Shown: positions 1-8,199, counted from the first letter of the stretch. The stretch: 11,437 nt of DNA from Candidatus Atribacteria bacterium (GCA_003513845.1 DOTB01000068.1:1-11437), one strand, 5' to 3'. Numbers and translations are program-made. The notes: generated from the sequence alone by a model not told the origin.

Positions 1-201
1 GGGCTTGCCCGTGGGTATCTATTTACTGTATTATTTATAGATTCCAAGAACTCCCAACCAAAAGGGGCAGAGCGAAAGGTTCTGATAAAGCCCATGGCGA
101 TAGCAGCTTGTAAGCTGAAGAAGCTTGGTGCAATATACGGTCCAGCGAATATATGGGATATGCAGTTTTTCAAAGACTTAAATAGATTCGTTAGCTCTTA
201 G
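1..201 (+). CDS. 3' end of an unidentified CDS, start outside the window
   Basis: Frame 1 is open from the first base to a TAG at 199-201, giving 66 codons with no in-window start needed. The C-terminal residues include LIKPMAIAACKLKKLGAIYG followed by PANIWDMQFFKDLNRF, a mix of basic, hydrophobic and aromatic residues that looks like real protein. I do not recognise the family. Its position at the head of a polysaccharide locus makes a sugar-modifying or transferase protein plausible, but that is inferred from context only. A 66-codon open frame in AT-rich DNA could occasionally arise by chance, so confidence is moderate. Confidence 0.5.
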   Translation, partial: GLARGYLFTVLFIDSKNSQPKGAERKVLIKPMAIAACKLKKLGAIYGPANIWDMQFFKDLNRFVSS

Positions 202-856
202 GAAGCTCTAGCCAATACCAAATAGGGGAGTTAAAGTGATTCAGCTAATCAAATTTGAGCAGAATTTCGATAAGTTAATTTAATTATAAAACTATATTAT
301 TTTTGAACTGTTAAAAGAATTGAAGATGTGTATAATAGAAAAAGGTTACTTTCTTCTTGGGGCATTGACTTCTGGAGAAATGCAAAAATTATTGGCAAAG
401 AATTCCTCTTGAGAAAGGCGAGATAGTTAAAACTTTAAAGGTTTGTTTTAAAAGATGCATTCTAATGCGAGTATAATCTTTAACTAAAAACTTACTTATA
501 TACCGTCGATTCCAAAGAGAGAAACAAGTTTAATCAATGTGAAACTATAGCAATGTATAATTAAGGAATGTGAGCATTGTACAATGAAAACAGTAGACGA
601 AAGCTTATTTTAGTTACCTAATGATTTAGATGGCTGATGAATGATTTGGTAAGATTGTCACGAGCAAATTATGTTTGAAAGGAAATACATAGAATTTCGG
701 GCTCTTGGAGCTAAGATTCTTCAAAGGAATTTCATACGATACAACAAGCTGATTAAAAAATAGACAATTTAGGACGATATTTCAGTCCCAAGGTTTTGTA
801 AAAGGAAAATATAGGTGAAACTAATTTGTTAGTTAAGAAAGGAGATAGGACTTAAA
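202..856. other. Long intergenic region without a supportable gene
   Basis: About 655 bases with frequent stops in all frames and low GC. There are only very short open stretches. One at 237-284 has a GTG behind a good AGGGGAG site but only 15 codons. One at 307-426 is open for 39 codons and includes LLSSWGIDFWRNAKIIGKEF. One at 671-763 is a 30-codon ATG frame. None matches a family I know. Several TATAAT hexamers occur (331-336, 472-477, 556-561), but none has a convincing -35 at 16-18 bases. The region could be decayed coding sequence or a long leader of the downstream operon; neither is shown. Confidence 0.5.
839..844 (+). promoter_or_regulatory. Shine-Dalgarno site for the Wzy-like gene
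   Basis: AAGGAG lies 12 bases before the GTG at 857 and 15 before the GTG at 860. It supports a GTG start here, since the first internal ATG codons lie well inside the first membrane segments. The spacing favours 857 over 860. Confidence 0.6.
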
Positions 857-2179
857 GTGGTGGAATTCTCTATTTGCTATGCTTTACTCGTTTTTGTTAT
901 AGTTAGCTTAATTGCTTATTTCTTTAAAACTGGATTCTGGCGCCGTCATTTCCTCTTTTTTATGTATTTTCTGTCCTTTAGCGTGCTGAATGTTGCTGGA
1001 ATGTACTCGCTGTTCTTTTCAATTTACATTTCAGTACCTGATGTAATAAGTCCAGGCAGAGCACTTATAGGTTTTTATTTAATTTACATATCATTTATTT
1101 GTTTTTTGCCCCTGTATCTTTGGTCTGACTCCAGGCAAGGTAGGATAGAAATGGTTGGTAAAATAAATTTCTGGAAGCCAGAGAGAGGGGGGCTTCTCAC
1201 TGTTTCTCTGCTATGGCTGGTTGTCTTCTTTATTGTTGTAGGCAATACACTACGCGGGGGTCAATATCCTCTTGTGCTGATTCTAAAAGGTTATGAGCCT
1301 TTATCTGCTAATGTCATACACACACTTCGGACAGAGCATGGATTTATAGATTTTCACTGGTTTAATATTGGGTTCTATTATCTACCTATCTTCTTGACTG
1401 CTTATACCTTTATATTAAAGCTTATGAAATATAATGGTATTTACACGATTGTTTTCATTGTTAGCCTTTTTCTTAGTATTATACTAAGTATACTTTTCTT
1501 GTTCAAAGGACAAATATTATGGCTTTTCATCACACTTGTTATAGCGAAGGTATTAGCAGAAGGCAGAATTAAGTCGAGTACTATAGCTATATTTGCGATT
1601 GCTATTATTACAGTAGTGGTTTTCTATAAAATTTATTATCCAGTGGCAGAGCCGCTTGATATCCTACGAATGCTTGTCCACCGGATATTGGAGGCATACA
1701 CAATGAATTCTGGAGTAGCATTTGGTGTGTTTCCAGACCTTATTCCTTTTTACGGTGGAGTAACGATCTCAAATCCAGGTAGTCTCCTTCCATATGAGCA
1801 CGTAAATCTTTCAAGCGTGATATTCTATTATTTATACGGGGGGGTAGGTGGAGCCCCAGTTCCGCATGCAGTTGAAGGTTATGTTAACTTTGGTTACATA
1901 GGCTTGGTACTATTTGCTGTGTTCGCTCAATACTGTGTGTTCGTATTAGACATTTTGATAAATTCCATGCGAAGAGACGCATTTACAGTTGCTTTGTGTG
2001 TATTTGGAACGATATGGGTTATGATGATAGCAATGAATAGCATCTTCTACGGACTTCTTGATCTTACAGTTATCACTACTTTCCTAATCTTGTTAGTTGT
2101 CGGGCGAGGCGTTGTGCCGGCTCTTTGTGACATTGGGAGGAAACGTGTTCCGTGGATAGGTGAAAGGATAAAAGTTTAA
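857..2179 (+). CDS. Polytopic membrane protein, likely Wzy-type O-antigen/oligosaccharide repeat-unit polymerase
   Basis: The 440-residue product is dominated by hydrophobic helices. Roughly ten or more segments are visible, for example near residues 3-23, 31-58, 69-89, 112-130, 172-190, 193-214, 217-234 and 239-259, plus several after 345. A long less hydrophobic stretch around 260-340 precedes a helix with EGYVNFGYIGLVLFAVFAQY. This layout, with a large periplasmic loop and an E-x-x-x-N-x-G-x-x-G motif entering the next helix, is typical of Wzy polymerases, which join lipid-linked repeat units at the outer face of the inner membrane. Wzy proteins are poorly conserved, so the call rests on topology and on glycosyltransferase neighbours. 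The start is GTG at 857, with a second GTG codon directly after it and AAGGAG at 839-844. A general membrane protein of the locus is the alternative. Confidence 0.65.
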   Translation: MVEFSICYALLVFVIVSLIAYFFKTGFWRRHFLFFMYFLSFSVLNVAGMYSLFFSIYISVPDVISPGRALIGFYLIYISFICFLPLYLWSDSRQGRIEMVGKINFWKPERGGLLTVSLLWLVVFFIVVGNTLRGGQYPLVLILKGYEPLSANVIHTLRTEHGFIDFHWFNIGFYYLPIFLTAYTFILKLMKYNGIYTIVFIVSLFLSIILSILFLFKGQILWLFITLVIAKVLAEGRIKSSTIAIFAIAIITVVVFYKIYYPVAEPLDILRMLVHRILEAYTMNSGVAFGVFPDLIPFYGGVTISNPGSLLPYEHVNLSSVIFYYLYGGVGGAPVPHAVEGYVNFGYIGLVLFAVFAQYCVFVLDILINSMRRDAFTVALCVFGTIWVMMIAMNSIFYGLLDLTVITTFLILLVVGRGVVPALCDIGRKRVPWIGERIKV

Positions 2180-2180
2180 T

Positions 2181-3329
2181 ATGTCAGATCGAAACCGCCG
2201 AACTATTCTAATGATCGTATTCAGTGAGGTAAGATATGACGGAAGAGTACTCCGCACTGCGGAGGCGCTTGCACGTGATTATGATGTAATCCTATCAGGT
2301 CTTGGGGATTGTCCCATATGTCTAGAAACTCGTATTCGCTATTTACAGGTATGTATACCATCAAGCCCAAGGTGGTTGAGCCACGTTTTTTTCTTCGTCA
2401 AGACAATACTGATTGGATTACGAGTTCAACCGGATATCGTTCATGCCCACGATTATTTCGTGGTATTACACGGTTGGATTATTGCGAAGATGAATAGAGC
2501 TGTTTGCATCTACGATGCACATGAGTTCTTGCCTGGAATTAAGGAACGGTCACATGTGCGTCACTGGCTCTTTGCTAGCTTAGAACGTATATCGATCAAT
2601 CGCTATGATATGATTATTGCTACAAGTGAGGAACGCGCGCAGGTACTAAGGGATTATTACAGTTTGAGAGAACCACCAGTTGTAGTAAAGAACTTTTCTT
2701 CGGTAGAGGAGTATACCCTAGAAAGTGACACAGAGTCTTTCGAGTATCCTATAGAGGATATACTGGAGCAGGGATTGCCTCTTGTGGTATATCAGGGGGA
2801 TATGAATATCCATTCTCGGTGTCTAGATAATTTGCTACGGGCATTTGTTGGATTGCAAGATAAGTGTATTTTAATTATGGCGGGTGATGGCCCTGATCTT
2901 GATCATTTGCAGAAATTATCTGATGTTCTCGAACTTCAAGGATATGTTTTCTTTACAGGAAAGCTTCCTAAAGGTCATCTGATGACTATTATGCGGGCAG
3001 CGTCTGTTGGTGTAGTGATCTATTCTAATAAAGAGACAAATAATCTCCTTTGCACACCGAATAAGATTCATGAATATGTCCAGGCAGGTTTAGCGGTTGT
3101 TGCCTCTAACCAACCTCCGTTAGTGCAGATGTTGGGTGTATGCTCGATTGGAGAGATATTCGTTCCCGAAGAATCTGATTCCATTCGACGGGCTATTTTG
3201 AAGGTGCTTTCACACCTGGAAAACTATAGGATAAATATTCCTGAGTTTTTAGCACATTATAGCTGGGATGATGAGAAACAAAAATTGTTAAAGGCATATA
3301 AAAGTTTAAAGAAGTTTAGGTGTTGTTGA
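2181..3329 (+). CDS. GT4-type (GT-B fold) glycosyltransferase
   Basis: The 382-residue protein has the two-domain GT-B layout. The N-terminal acceptor domain carries SEVRYDGRVLRTAEAL (residues 15-30), VHAHD near 87-91 and YDAHEF (111-116). The C-terminal nucleotide-sugar domain begins near 199 with LVVYQGDMN (201-209), then AGDGPD (234-239) and PNKIHEYVQAGLAVVAS (293-309), the region that grips the donor nucleotide in GT4 enzymes. Length is normal for the family. No signal peptide is seen; action at the cytoplasmic face of the membrane is expected. The ATG at 2181 follows the stop of the Wzy-like gene by one base, with AAAGGA at 2164-2169 inside that gene's end, so translational coupling is likely. 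Donor and acceptor sugars cannot be read from the sequence. Confidence 0.85.
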   Translation: MSDRNRRTILMIVFSEVRYDGRVLRTAEALARDYDVILSGLGDCPICLETRIRYLQVCIPSSPRWLSHVFFFVKTILIGLRVQPDIVHAHDYFVVLHGWIIAKMNRAVCIYDAHEFLPGIKERSHVRHWLFASLERISINRYDMIIATSEERAQVLRDYYSLREPPVVVKNFSSVEEYTLESDTESFEYPIEDILEQGLPLVVYQGDMNIHSRCLDNLLRAFVGLQDKCILIMAGDGPDLDHLQKLSDVLELQGYVFFTGKLPKGHLMTIMRAASVGVVIYSNKETNNLLCTPNKIHEYVQAGLAVVASNQPPLVQMLGVCSIGEIFVPEESDSIRRAILKVLSHLENYRINIPEFLAHYSWDDEKQKLLKAYKSLKKFRCC

Positions 3330-3376
3330 TGCAAAAGCAAGGGTACAGAAGCAGAAGCGAAGCTTAAAAGTGTTTG

Positions 3377-3673
3377 ATGAGATTAAACAAAATAATGATT
3401 AAAAAATTAAAAATATTAATGATAAATACGGAGTTTTACAGAGGTGGAGCCGCAAAAATGGCTCGTACTTTATACTATGAATTAAATAAGAAAGAGTTTA
3501 TTAATTGTTATTTTGCCTATGGTAGAGGAGAAAAAGTAGATGATGAGAGAACAATAAAATTTGTTTATTTACCAGAAGTATATCTCCAGGGGTTATTGAC
3601 TCGCTGTTTTGGGTTGCAAGGTTATGGTAGTTTTTTCTCTATAAGTAATTTGAAAAATTTATTCCGAAAATAA
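3377..3673 (+). pseudogene. N-terminal stub of a broken GT4-type glycosyltransferase
   Basis: The frame encodes about 98 residues that begin like a full-length glycosyltransferase. KILMINTEFYRGGAAKMART is the classic first strand plus the GG acceptor-domain loop, and CFGLQGYGSFFS follows near the end. It then stops at TAA 3671-3673. GT4 proteins of this type normally run to about 400 residues, and the next expected segment (a DIIHLHN-like strand) is absent in all three forward frames after 3673. Only about a quarter of the gene therefore remains and the nucleotide-binding domain is missing. The start is uncertain: TTG 3374, ATG 3377 and ATG 3395 are in frame and none has a good Shine-Dalgarno site. 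A functional 98-residue protein is unlikely. The cause is more likely deletion or replacement of the 3' part than a simple frameshift. Confidence 0.7.
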
Positions 3674-3733
3674 AGTTAAATTTACCTTTATCTAAAATAC
3701 TATAATGAAAAAAATTACTTTAAAAATAATAAT

Positions 3734-4843
3734 ATGGATAATAAAGCATTATTGGATAATATAATTTTTGATTTACAAGAAATTGGTGGAATAAGCAATT
3801 ATTGGTTTAATTTATTAAAAATATTTAAAAATATTAATAACATATATTATTTTGAGAATAATCACAAAAATAAAAATTATTATAGAAGTCTTATAGACTT
3901 GCCGAATAATCAGTGCATAAAGGATAAAAGTATATTCCCCATTAAAATTAAAAGATATTTACCAATAAACAATATTGACAAATATTACGATTTCGATGTG
4001 TTTCATTCAAGTTATTATCGCTATGCTAATTGGGGAATAAAAAATGTTACCACTGTTCATGACTTTATGTATGAAAAATTTTTATCAAAATTTAATTGCA
4101 AAAGACTAATTCATAGTATTCAAAAAAGTCTTGCCTTGAAGAATTCTGATTATATAATTGGTGTTTCAAAAAATACTTTAGATGACATGATAGAATATTT
4201 TCCAGAACTTAAAGGCAAAAAGAAGCAAGTAATTTGGCATGGAATAAGTGATGATTTCTATCTCCTTCATAAAGAAAAGAATTTTATAACAATACAAAAC
4301 CAAAAATTGTATGACAATTCATATTATTTTTATTTCGGTAATAGAAGTGGATATAAAAATTTTAATTTATTACTGGAGGCATATTATGGTTTATTAAAAA
4401 GAAGCAATAATTTGCCAAAGCTTGTAGTAGCTAGTGGTGGTGATTTTACTAAAATAGAAAAAAAGCTAATTGATGAAATGAATATTGACCAAGTTGTAAT
4501 TAAATTAGACAAATTATCACAAGAGGAATTAAATTACTTATATAATTATTGTACCGGATTTATTTACCCATCTTTATATGAGGGTTTTGGGATGCCGATA
4601 TTGGAAGCGATGAAAGCTGGAGCTCCTGTAGCATGTTCTAATACTTCAAGTTTACCCGAAGTTGCGGGAGAAGCAGCTATTTACTTTAACCCTACAAATG
4701 TTATAGATTTAGAAAGAGCTATGCATAATTTATTAGATTTTAATACTAGAAAAAATTTGATAGGTTTAGGATTACAGAATGTAAAAAAATTTTCTTGGGA
4801 GAAAACTTGTAAAGAAACATTGGAAATATATAATTCAATATGA
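3734..4843 (+). CDS. GT4 family glycosyltransferase (mannosyltransferase-like)
   Basis: The 369-residue GT-B protein has IIFDLQEIGGISNYWFNLL (residues 10-28), the glycine loop of the acceptor domain. It also has VTTVHDFMYEKF (105-116), a donor-domain start FYFGNRSGYKNFNLLLEAY (199-217), and YEGFGMPILEAM (282-293) with the EX7E pair E283 and E291. SSLPEVAGEAAIYFNP (305-320) follows. The last two blocks resemble WbaZ/MtfB-like mannosyltransferases, but sugar specificity is inference. The gene is much richer in A and T than the genes on either side and uses AAA, AAT and ATA heavily. The ATG at 3734 has no clear Shine-Dalgarno site, only an A/T-rich leader. It lies 60 bases after the broken transferase stub and 40 before gmd. 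The composition and the neighbouring stub suggest recent acquisition. Confidence 0.88.
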   Translation: MDNKALLDNIIFDLQEIGGISNYWFNLLKIFKNINNIYYFENNHKNKNYYRSLIDLPNNQCIKDKSIFPIKIKRYLPINNIDKYYDFDVFHSSYYRYANWGIKNVTTVHDFMYEKFLSKFNCKRLIHSIQKSLALKNSDYIIGVSKNTLDDMIEYFPELKGKKKQVIWHGISDDFYLLHKEKNFITIQNQKLYDNSYYFYFGNRSGYKNFNLLLEAYYGLLKRSNNLPKLVVASGGDFTKIEKKLIDEMNIDQVVIKLDKLSQEELNYLYNYCTGFIYPSLYEGFGMPILEAMKAGAPVACSNTSSLPEVAGEAAIYFNPTNVIDLERAMHNLLDFNTRKNLIGLGLQNVKKFSWEKTCKETLEIYNSI

Positions 4844-4883
4844 GTAAATTATTGAAAAAAGGAGAGCATAAGGGGGAAGTTTT

Positions 4884-6959
4884 ATGAAAAAAGCTCTTAT
4901 TACCGGTATTACCGGTCAGGATGGTTCCTATCTGGCAGAGTTCTTACTTTCTAAAGGATATGAAGTTCATGGTATGATAAGAAGAGCAAGTACTTTTAAT
5001 ACCAGCAGGATAGACCATATCTATAAAGATCCTCATTTAGCAGGGGTAAGATTACATCTTCATTATGGAGATTTAAGCGATTCGGGACAACTTACCAATA
5101 TTATCTATAATATTAAACCAGATGAAATTTATCATTTAGGAGCTCAAAGCCATGTGCGGGTCAGTTTTGATATACCGGAATATACTGGAGATATTACTGC
5201 CTTAGGGACTACTCGGATATTGGAGGCAGTAAGAAGAAGCGGGATAAAATGCAAGTTCTATCAAGCCTCAAGTAGTGAGATGTATGGAGATACGCCGGCT
5301 CCTCAGAATGAAGATACCCCTTTTAGAGCGAGAAGTCCTTATGCGGCAGCTAAAATCTATGCCTACTGGATGGTCCGTAATTATCGCGAAGGATATAATC
5401 TCTTTACCTGTAATGGGATACTGTTCAATCATGAATCGGTACCGAAAAATTCTCCACTCATTGTAAATATAAATGGAAAAATAGATATCATTCCCATTGA
5501 AGATTTATTTAGAGCAGAAAAACACAGATATGAAGGAATATTAGATGAGTATAAAGGTGCTCTTGTATGGAACGGTGAATGTTGGACTAAAATAATTGAT
5601 GGGAGTTGTTATAGAGATGCGAAAAAATCCTTGAGGTTAATTCAAACAAGAGAAGCATGTTATGAGGCAACCTATGAACATATTTGTTTTGATGAAGAAA
5701 ATAGTGAAGTAAAGACAAAGGACTTTAAAGTAGGGGATAAAGTTTTTAGAATCAGCTTCCCTGAAAGTAAAGGCGAATTAAAATTAGATAAAAGATTATC
5801 TAAATTTATTGGATATTTAGTTGGCGATGGGACTATTGATGATAGGGGACGTATAAGATTAACAGGTAAAGATAAGCAAGAGTTAATTGAAATAGCCCAT
5901 TTGGTAATAGAGCAATTTGGCTGGACGTATAGACTAAGTACATATGGACCAGGAAAATTTGACAATTGTAAAGAAGATATATGGCAGTTAGATATTAATA
6001 ATGATATTTATTTTGGGCTCTGGCTAAGAAGTTATATTTACACAAAACACTCTCAGAAGAAAAAGGTCCCAATCTTTATTTTGAATTCAGATATAGAGAC
6101 AAAAAGGGCGTTCTTTGACGGATATTATTTAGCAGATGGAAGAAATGCAGGCAATGAAAGATATAAATACAAAGGATTTACTACAAAATCAGCAACATTA
6201 TGTTTAGGTCTTATTTCTATTTTTAGAAGTTTTTCCGAGCAAACGATAAAATGCAAATGTGAATACAAAGATGGAAGAAGATATTATTATGTACAATTCG
6301 GAACTCGGAATCCATCAAATAAAGGTAAACATCTAAGAAAGGATTTAAATGAAGTAATTAAAGTAGTTGACACAGTTTCTCCCGATGGATGGTTTTTTGA
6401 TATTCAGACAGAATCTCAAAGTTTTGCAACAGGTCCTAATTTATTTAAAATTCATAATAGTCCCAGGAGGGGTGAAACTTTTGTAACAAGGAAAATTACC
6501 CGGGGAGTGGCAAGGATTATAGCAGGGAAAGATAAAAAATTATATCTGGGTAATTTAGAGGCCAAGAGAGATTGGGGCTATGCTCCAGATTATGTAGAGG
6601 CGATGTGGTTGATGTTACAGCAGGATAAGCCTAACGATTATGTTATCGGGACAGGAGAGACTCATTCGGTTAAAGAATTTTTAGAAGAGGTCTTTAATTA
6701 TGTGGGATTAGACTGGAAGGAATACGTGGAAATAGACCCTCGTTATTTCAGACCTACTGAGGTAGAGCTTTTACTAGCAGATTCTTCAAAAGCTAGAAAA
6801 GAACTGAACTGGAGTCCGAGAATAAATTTTAAGGAGCTGGTCAAGATAATGGTAGATAGTGATATGGAATTAATTGGATTGGAATCACCAGGTGAAGGAA
6901 AGAGGATTTTGAAACAGAAGGGGATTGGCTGGACGGAGAATCATTTGACCATTGGGTAA
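4884..6959 (+). CDS. gmd: GDP-mannose 4,6-dehydratase interrupted by an in-frame intein
   Basis: The enzyme converts GDP-D-mannose to GDP-4-keto-6-deoxymannose with bound NADP, the first step to GDP-L-fucose and related sugars. The 691-residue precursor is 350 residues of Gmd plus a 341-residue intein. The N-extein (residues 1-184) has the nucleotide-binding loop TGITGQDGSYLAE (G8, G11, G14), the ASSSEMYG segment with S130 and E132 in the catalytic Thr/Ser and Glu positions, and Y153-x3-K157. It ends in ILFNHE. The C-extein restarts at S526 with SPRRGETFVTRKITRG, then RDWGYAPDYVEAMW and DPRYFRPTEVE, all standard Gmd blocks. Joined, they have normal Gmd length. Start ATG 4884 has AGGGGG at 4871-4876. 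The repeat cluster and fcl follow. The protein should be inactive until spliced. Confidence 0.95.
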   Translation: MKKALITGITGQDGSYLAEFLLSKGYEVHGMIRRASTFNTSRIDHIYKDPHLAGVRLHLHYGDLSDSGQLTNIIYNIKPDEIYHLGAQSHVRVSFDIPEYTGDITALGTTRILEAVRRSGIKCKFYQASSSEMYGDTPAPQNEDTPFRARSPYAAAKIYAYWMVRNYREGYNLFTCNGILFNHESVPKNSPLIVNINGKIDIIPIEDLFRAEKHRYEGILDEYKGALVWNGECWTKIIDGSCYRDAKKSLRLIQTREACYEATYEHICFDEENSEVKTKDFKVGDKVFRISFPESKGELKLDKRLSKFIGYLVGDGTIDDRGRIRLTGKDKQELIEIAHLVIEQFGWTYRLSTYGPGKFDNCKEDIWQLDINNDIYFGLWLRSYIYTKHSQKKKVPIFILNSDIETKRAFFDGYYLADGRNAGNERYKYKGFTTKSATLCLGLISIFRSFSEQTIKCKCEYKDGRRYYYVQFGTRNPSNKGKHLRKDLNEVIKVVDTVSPDGWFFDIQTESQSFATGPNLFKIHNSPRRGETFVTRKITRGVARIIAGKDKKLYLGNLEAKRDWGYAPDYVEAMWLMLQQDKPNDYVIGTGETHSVKEFLEEVFNYVGLDWKEYVEIDPRYFRPTEVELLLADSSKARKELNWSPRINFKELVKIMVDSDMELIGLESPGEGKRILKQKGIGWTENHLTIG
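5436..6458 (+). mobile_element. Intein with LAGLIDADG homing endonuclease inside Gmd
   Basis: These 341 codons interrupt the conserved NHE-SPRRGETF motif of Gmd without breaking the frame. Block A starts with Ser1 (SVPKNSPLIVNINGK). Block B has T79-Y-E-H82, the TxxH motif. Block C is FIGYLVGDG (124-132), block D is KKVPIFIL (209-216) and block E is FDGYYLADG (227-235). Block F is FFDIQTESQSF (320-330), and block G ends IHN (339-341) before the +1 Ser. Penultimate His and final Asn are the expected cleavage residues. Ser1 and Ser+1 make it a Ser/Ser intein with two ester-forming steps. The usual block F His position is Gln328, a tolerated variant in some inteins as far as I know. The element is richer in A and T than the extein codons around it, which fits an independent mobile origin. 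Exact ends come from alignment to remembered Gmd sequence and are firm to the residue. Confidence 0.95.
5796..6338 (+). other. Two-motif LAGLIDADG (DOD) endonuclease domain of the intein
   Basis: Intein residues about 121-301 form the endonuclease insert between the splicing halves. The two LAGLIDADG helices are FIGYLVGDG and FDGYYLADG. The metal-binding acids at the eighth position are both present: D131 (codon 5826-5828) and D234 (codon 6135-6137). The spacing of about 103 residues between motifs is normal for a monomeric enzyme. The domain would cleave an intein-free gmd allele near the insertion point, where the restored sequence encodes NHESPRRGE, and so promote copying of the element. 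Domain edges are approximate. Activity is not shown, but nothing visible disables it. Confidence 0.85.
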
Positions 6960-6961
6960 GA

Positions 6962-6995
6962 GATTGCCACGCTCCCTATGGAGCTCGCCATGACA
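6962..6995. repeat. Palindromic intergenic repeat, type A, copy 1
   Basis: The 34-base copy begins GATTGCCACGCTCC and ends GGAGCTCGCCATGACA. The inner arms GCTCC/GGAGC fold into a short hairpin. It is about 85 percent identical to the copy at 7160-7194, in the same orientation. Similar GATTGCCACGC...GCTCGCAATGACA repeats are scattered between genes in several bacterial lineages. Confidence 0.75.
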
Positions 6996-7008
6996 GAGGA
7001 TGATGTAG

Positions 7009-7028
7009 ATTCCTGCTTTCGCAGGAAT
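7009..7028. repeat. Short palindromic repeat, type B (ATTCCY-N8-RGGAAT), copy 1
   Basis: The 20 bases ATTCCT-GCTTTCGC-AGGAAT are an inverted repeat with 6-base arms; the pairing extends inward through GC/GC. The tail GACA follows directly. The layout is the same as the Neisseria dRS3 type, ATTCCC-N8-GGGAAT, with one base changed in each arm. The resemblance is in form and does not prove relationship. Confidence 0.7.
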
Positions 7029-7104
7029 GACATAAAGAGAGCAGGAATAACAGAAAAAACGAGAATGACATAAGTATGTACGAGAATGATAGAAGACAGG
7101 ATAG

Positions 7105-7124
7105 ATTCCCACTTTTGCGGGAAT
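7105..7124. repeat. Short palindromic repeat, type B (ATTCCC-N8-GGGAAT), copy 2
   Basis: ATTCCC-ACTTTTGC-GGGAAT matches the dRS3-like pattern exactly and is followed by GACA. It shares both arms and part of the loop (CTTTYGC) with the copy at 7009-7028. Between the two copies lie degenerate tail units at 7043-7052, 7061-7070 and 7082-7091. Confidence 0.7.
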
Positions 7125-7159
7125 GACAAAAGAGAATGGGAATGACAGAGGATGATAGA

Positions 7160-8152
<993 letters not shown>

Positions 8153-8199
8153 TAAAGCTAAAAATAAGAAAGATGTTTGGAAAGGTTAAATTTTCTTAA

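Noticed and set aside
331..561. Promoters at TATAAT hexamers in the gene-free stretch
   Set aside because: None has a -35 match at a workable distance; such hexamers are frequent by chance in AT-rich DNA.
2309..2497. Plus-strand 62-codon frame inside the GT4 gene
   Set aside because: It is out of frame within a clear glycosyltransferase and has no family motifs.
3374..3733. Sequencing frameshift linking the 98-residue stub to the next glycosyltransferase gene
   Set aside because: The downstream gene has its own complete N-terminal acceptor domain, and no frame after 3673 continues the stub's family.
5672..5965. Minus-strand 97-codon frame inside the intein
   Set aside because: It is antisense to well-conserved intein blocks and has low-complexity Ser/Leu/Pro composition; a shadow frame.
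4884..6959. Reading the 691-residue product as a fusion of Gmd with a second enzyme or as a natural domain insertion
   Set aside because: The insert has Ser1, TxxH, paired LAGLIDADG motifs and terminal HN-Ser exactly at the junctions, and extein blocks resume with no loss; that is the intein pattern.
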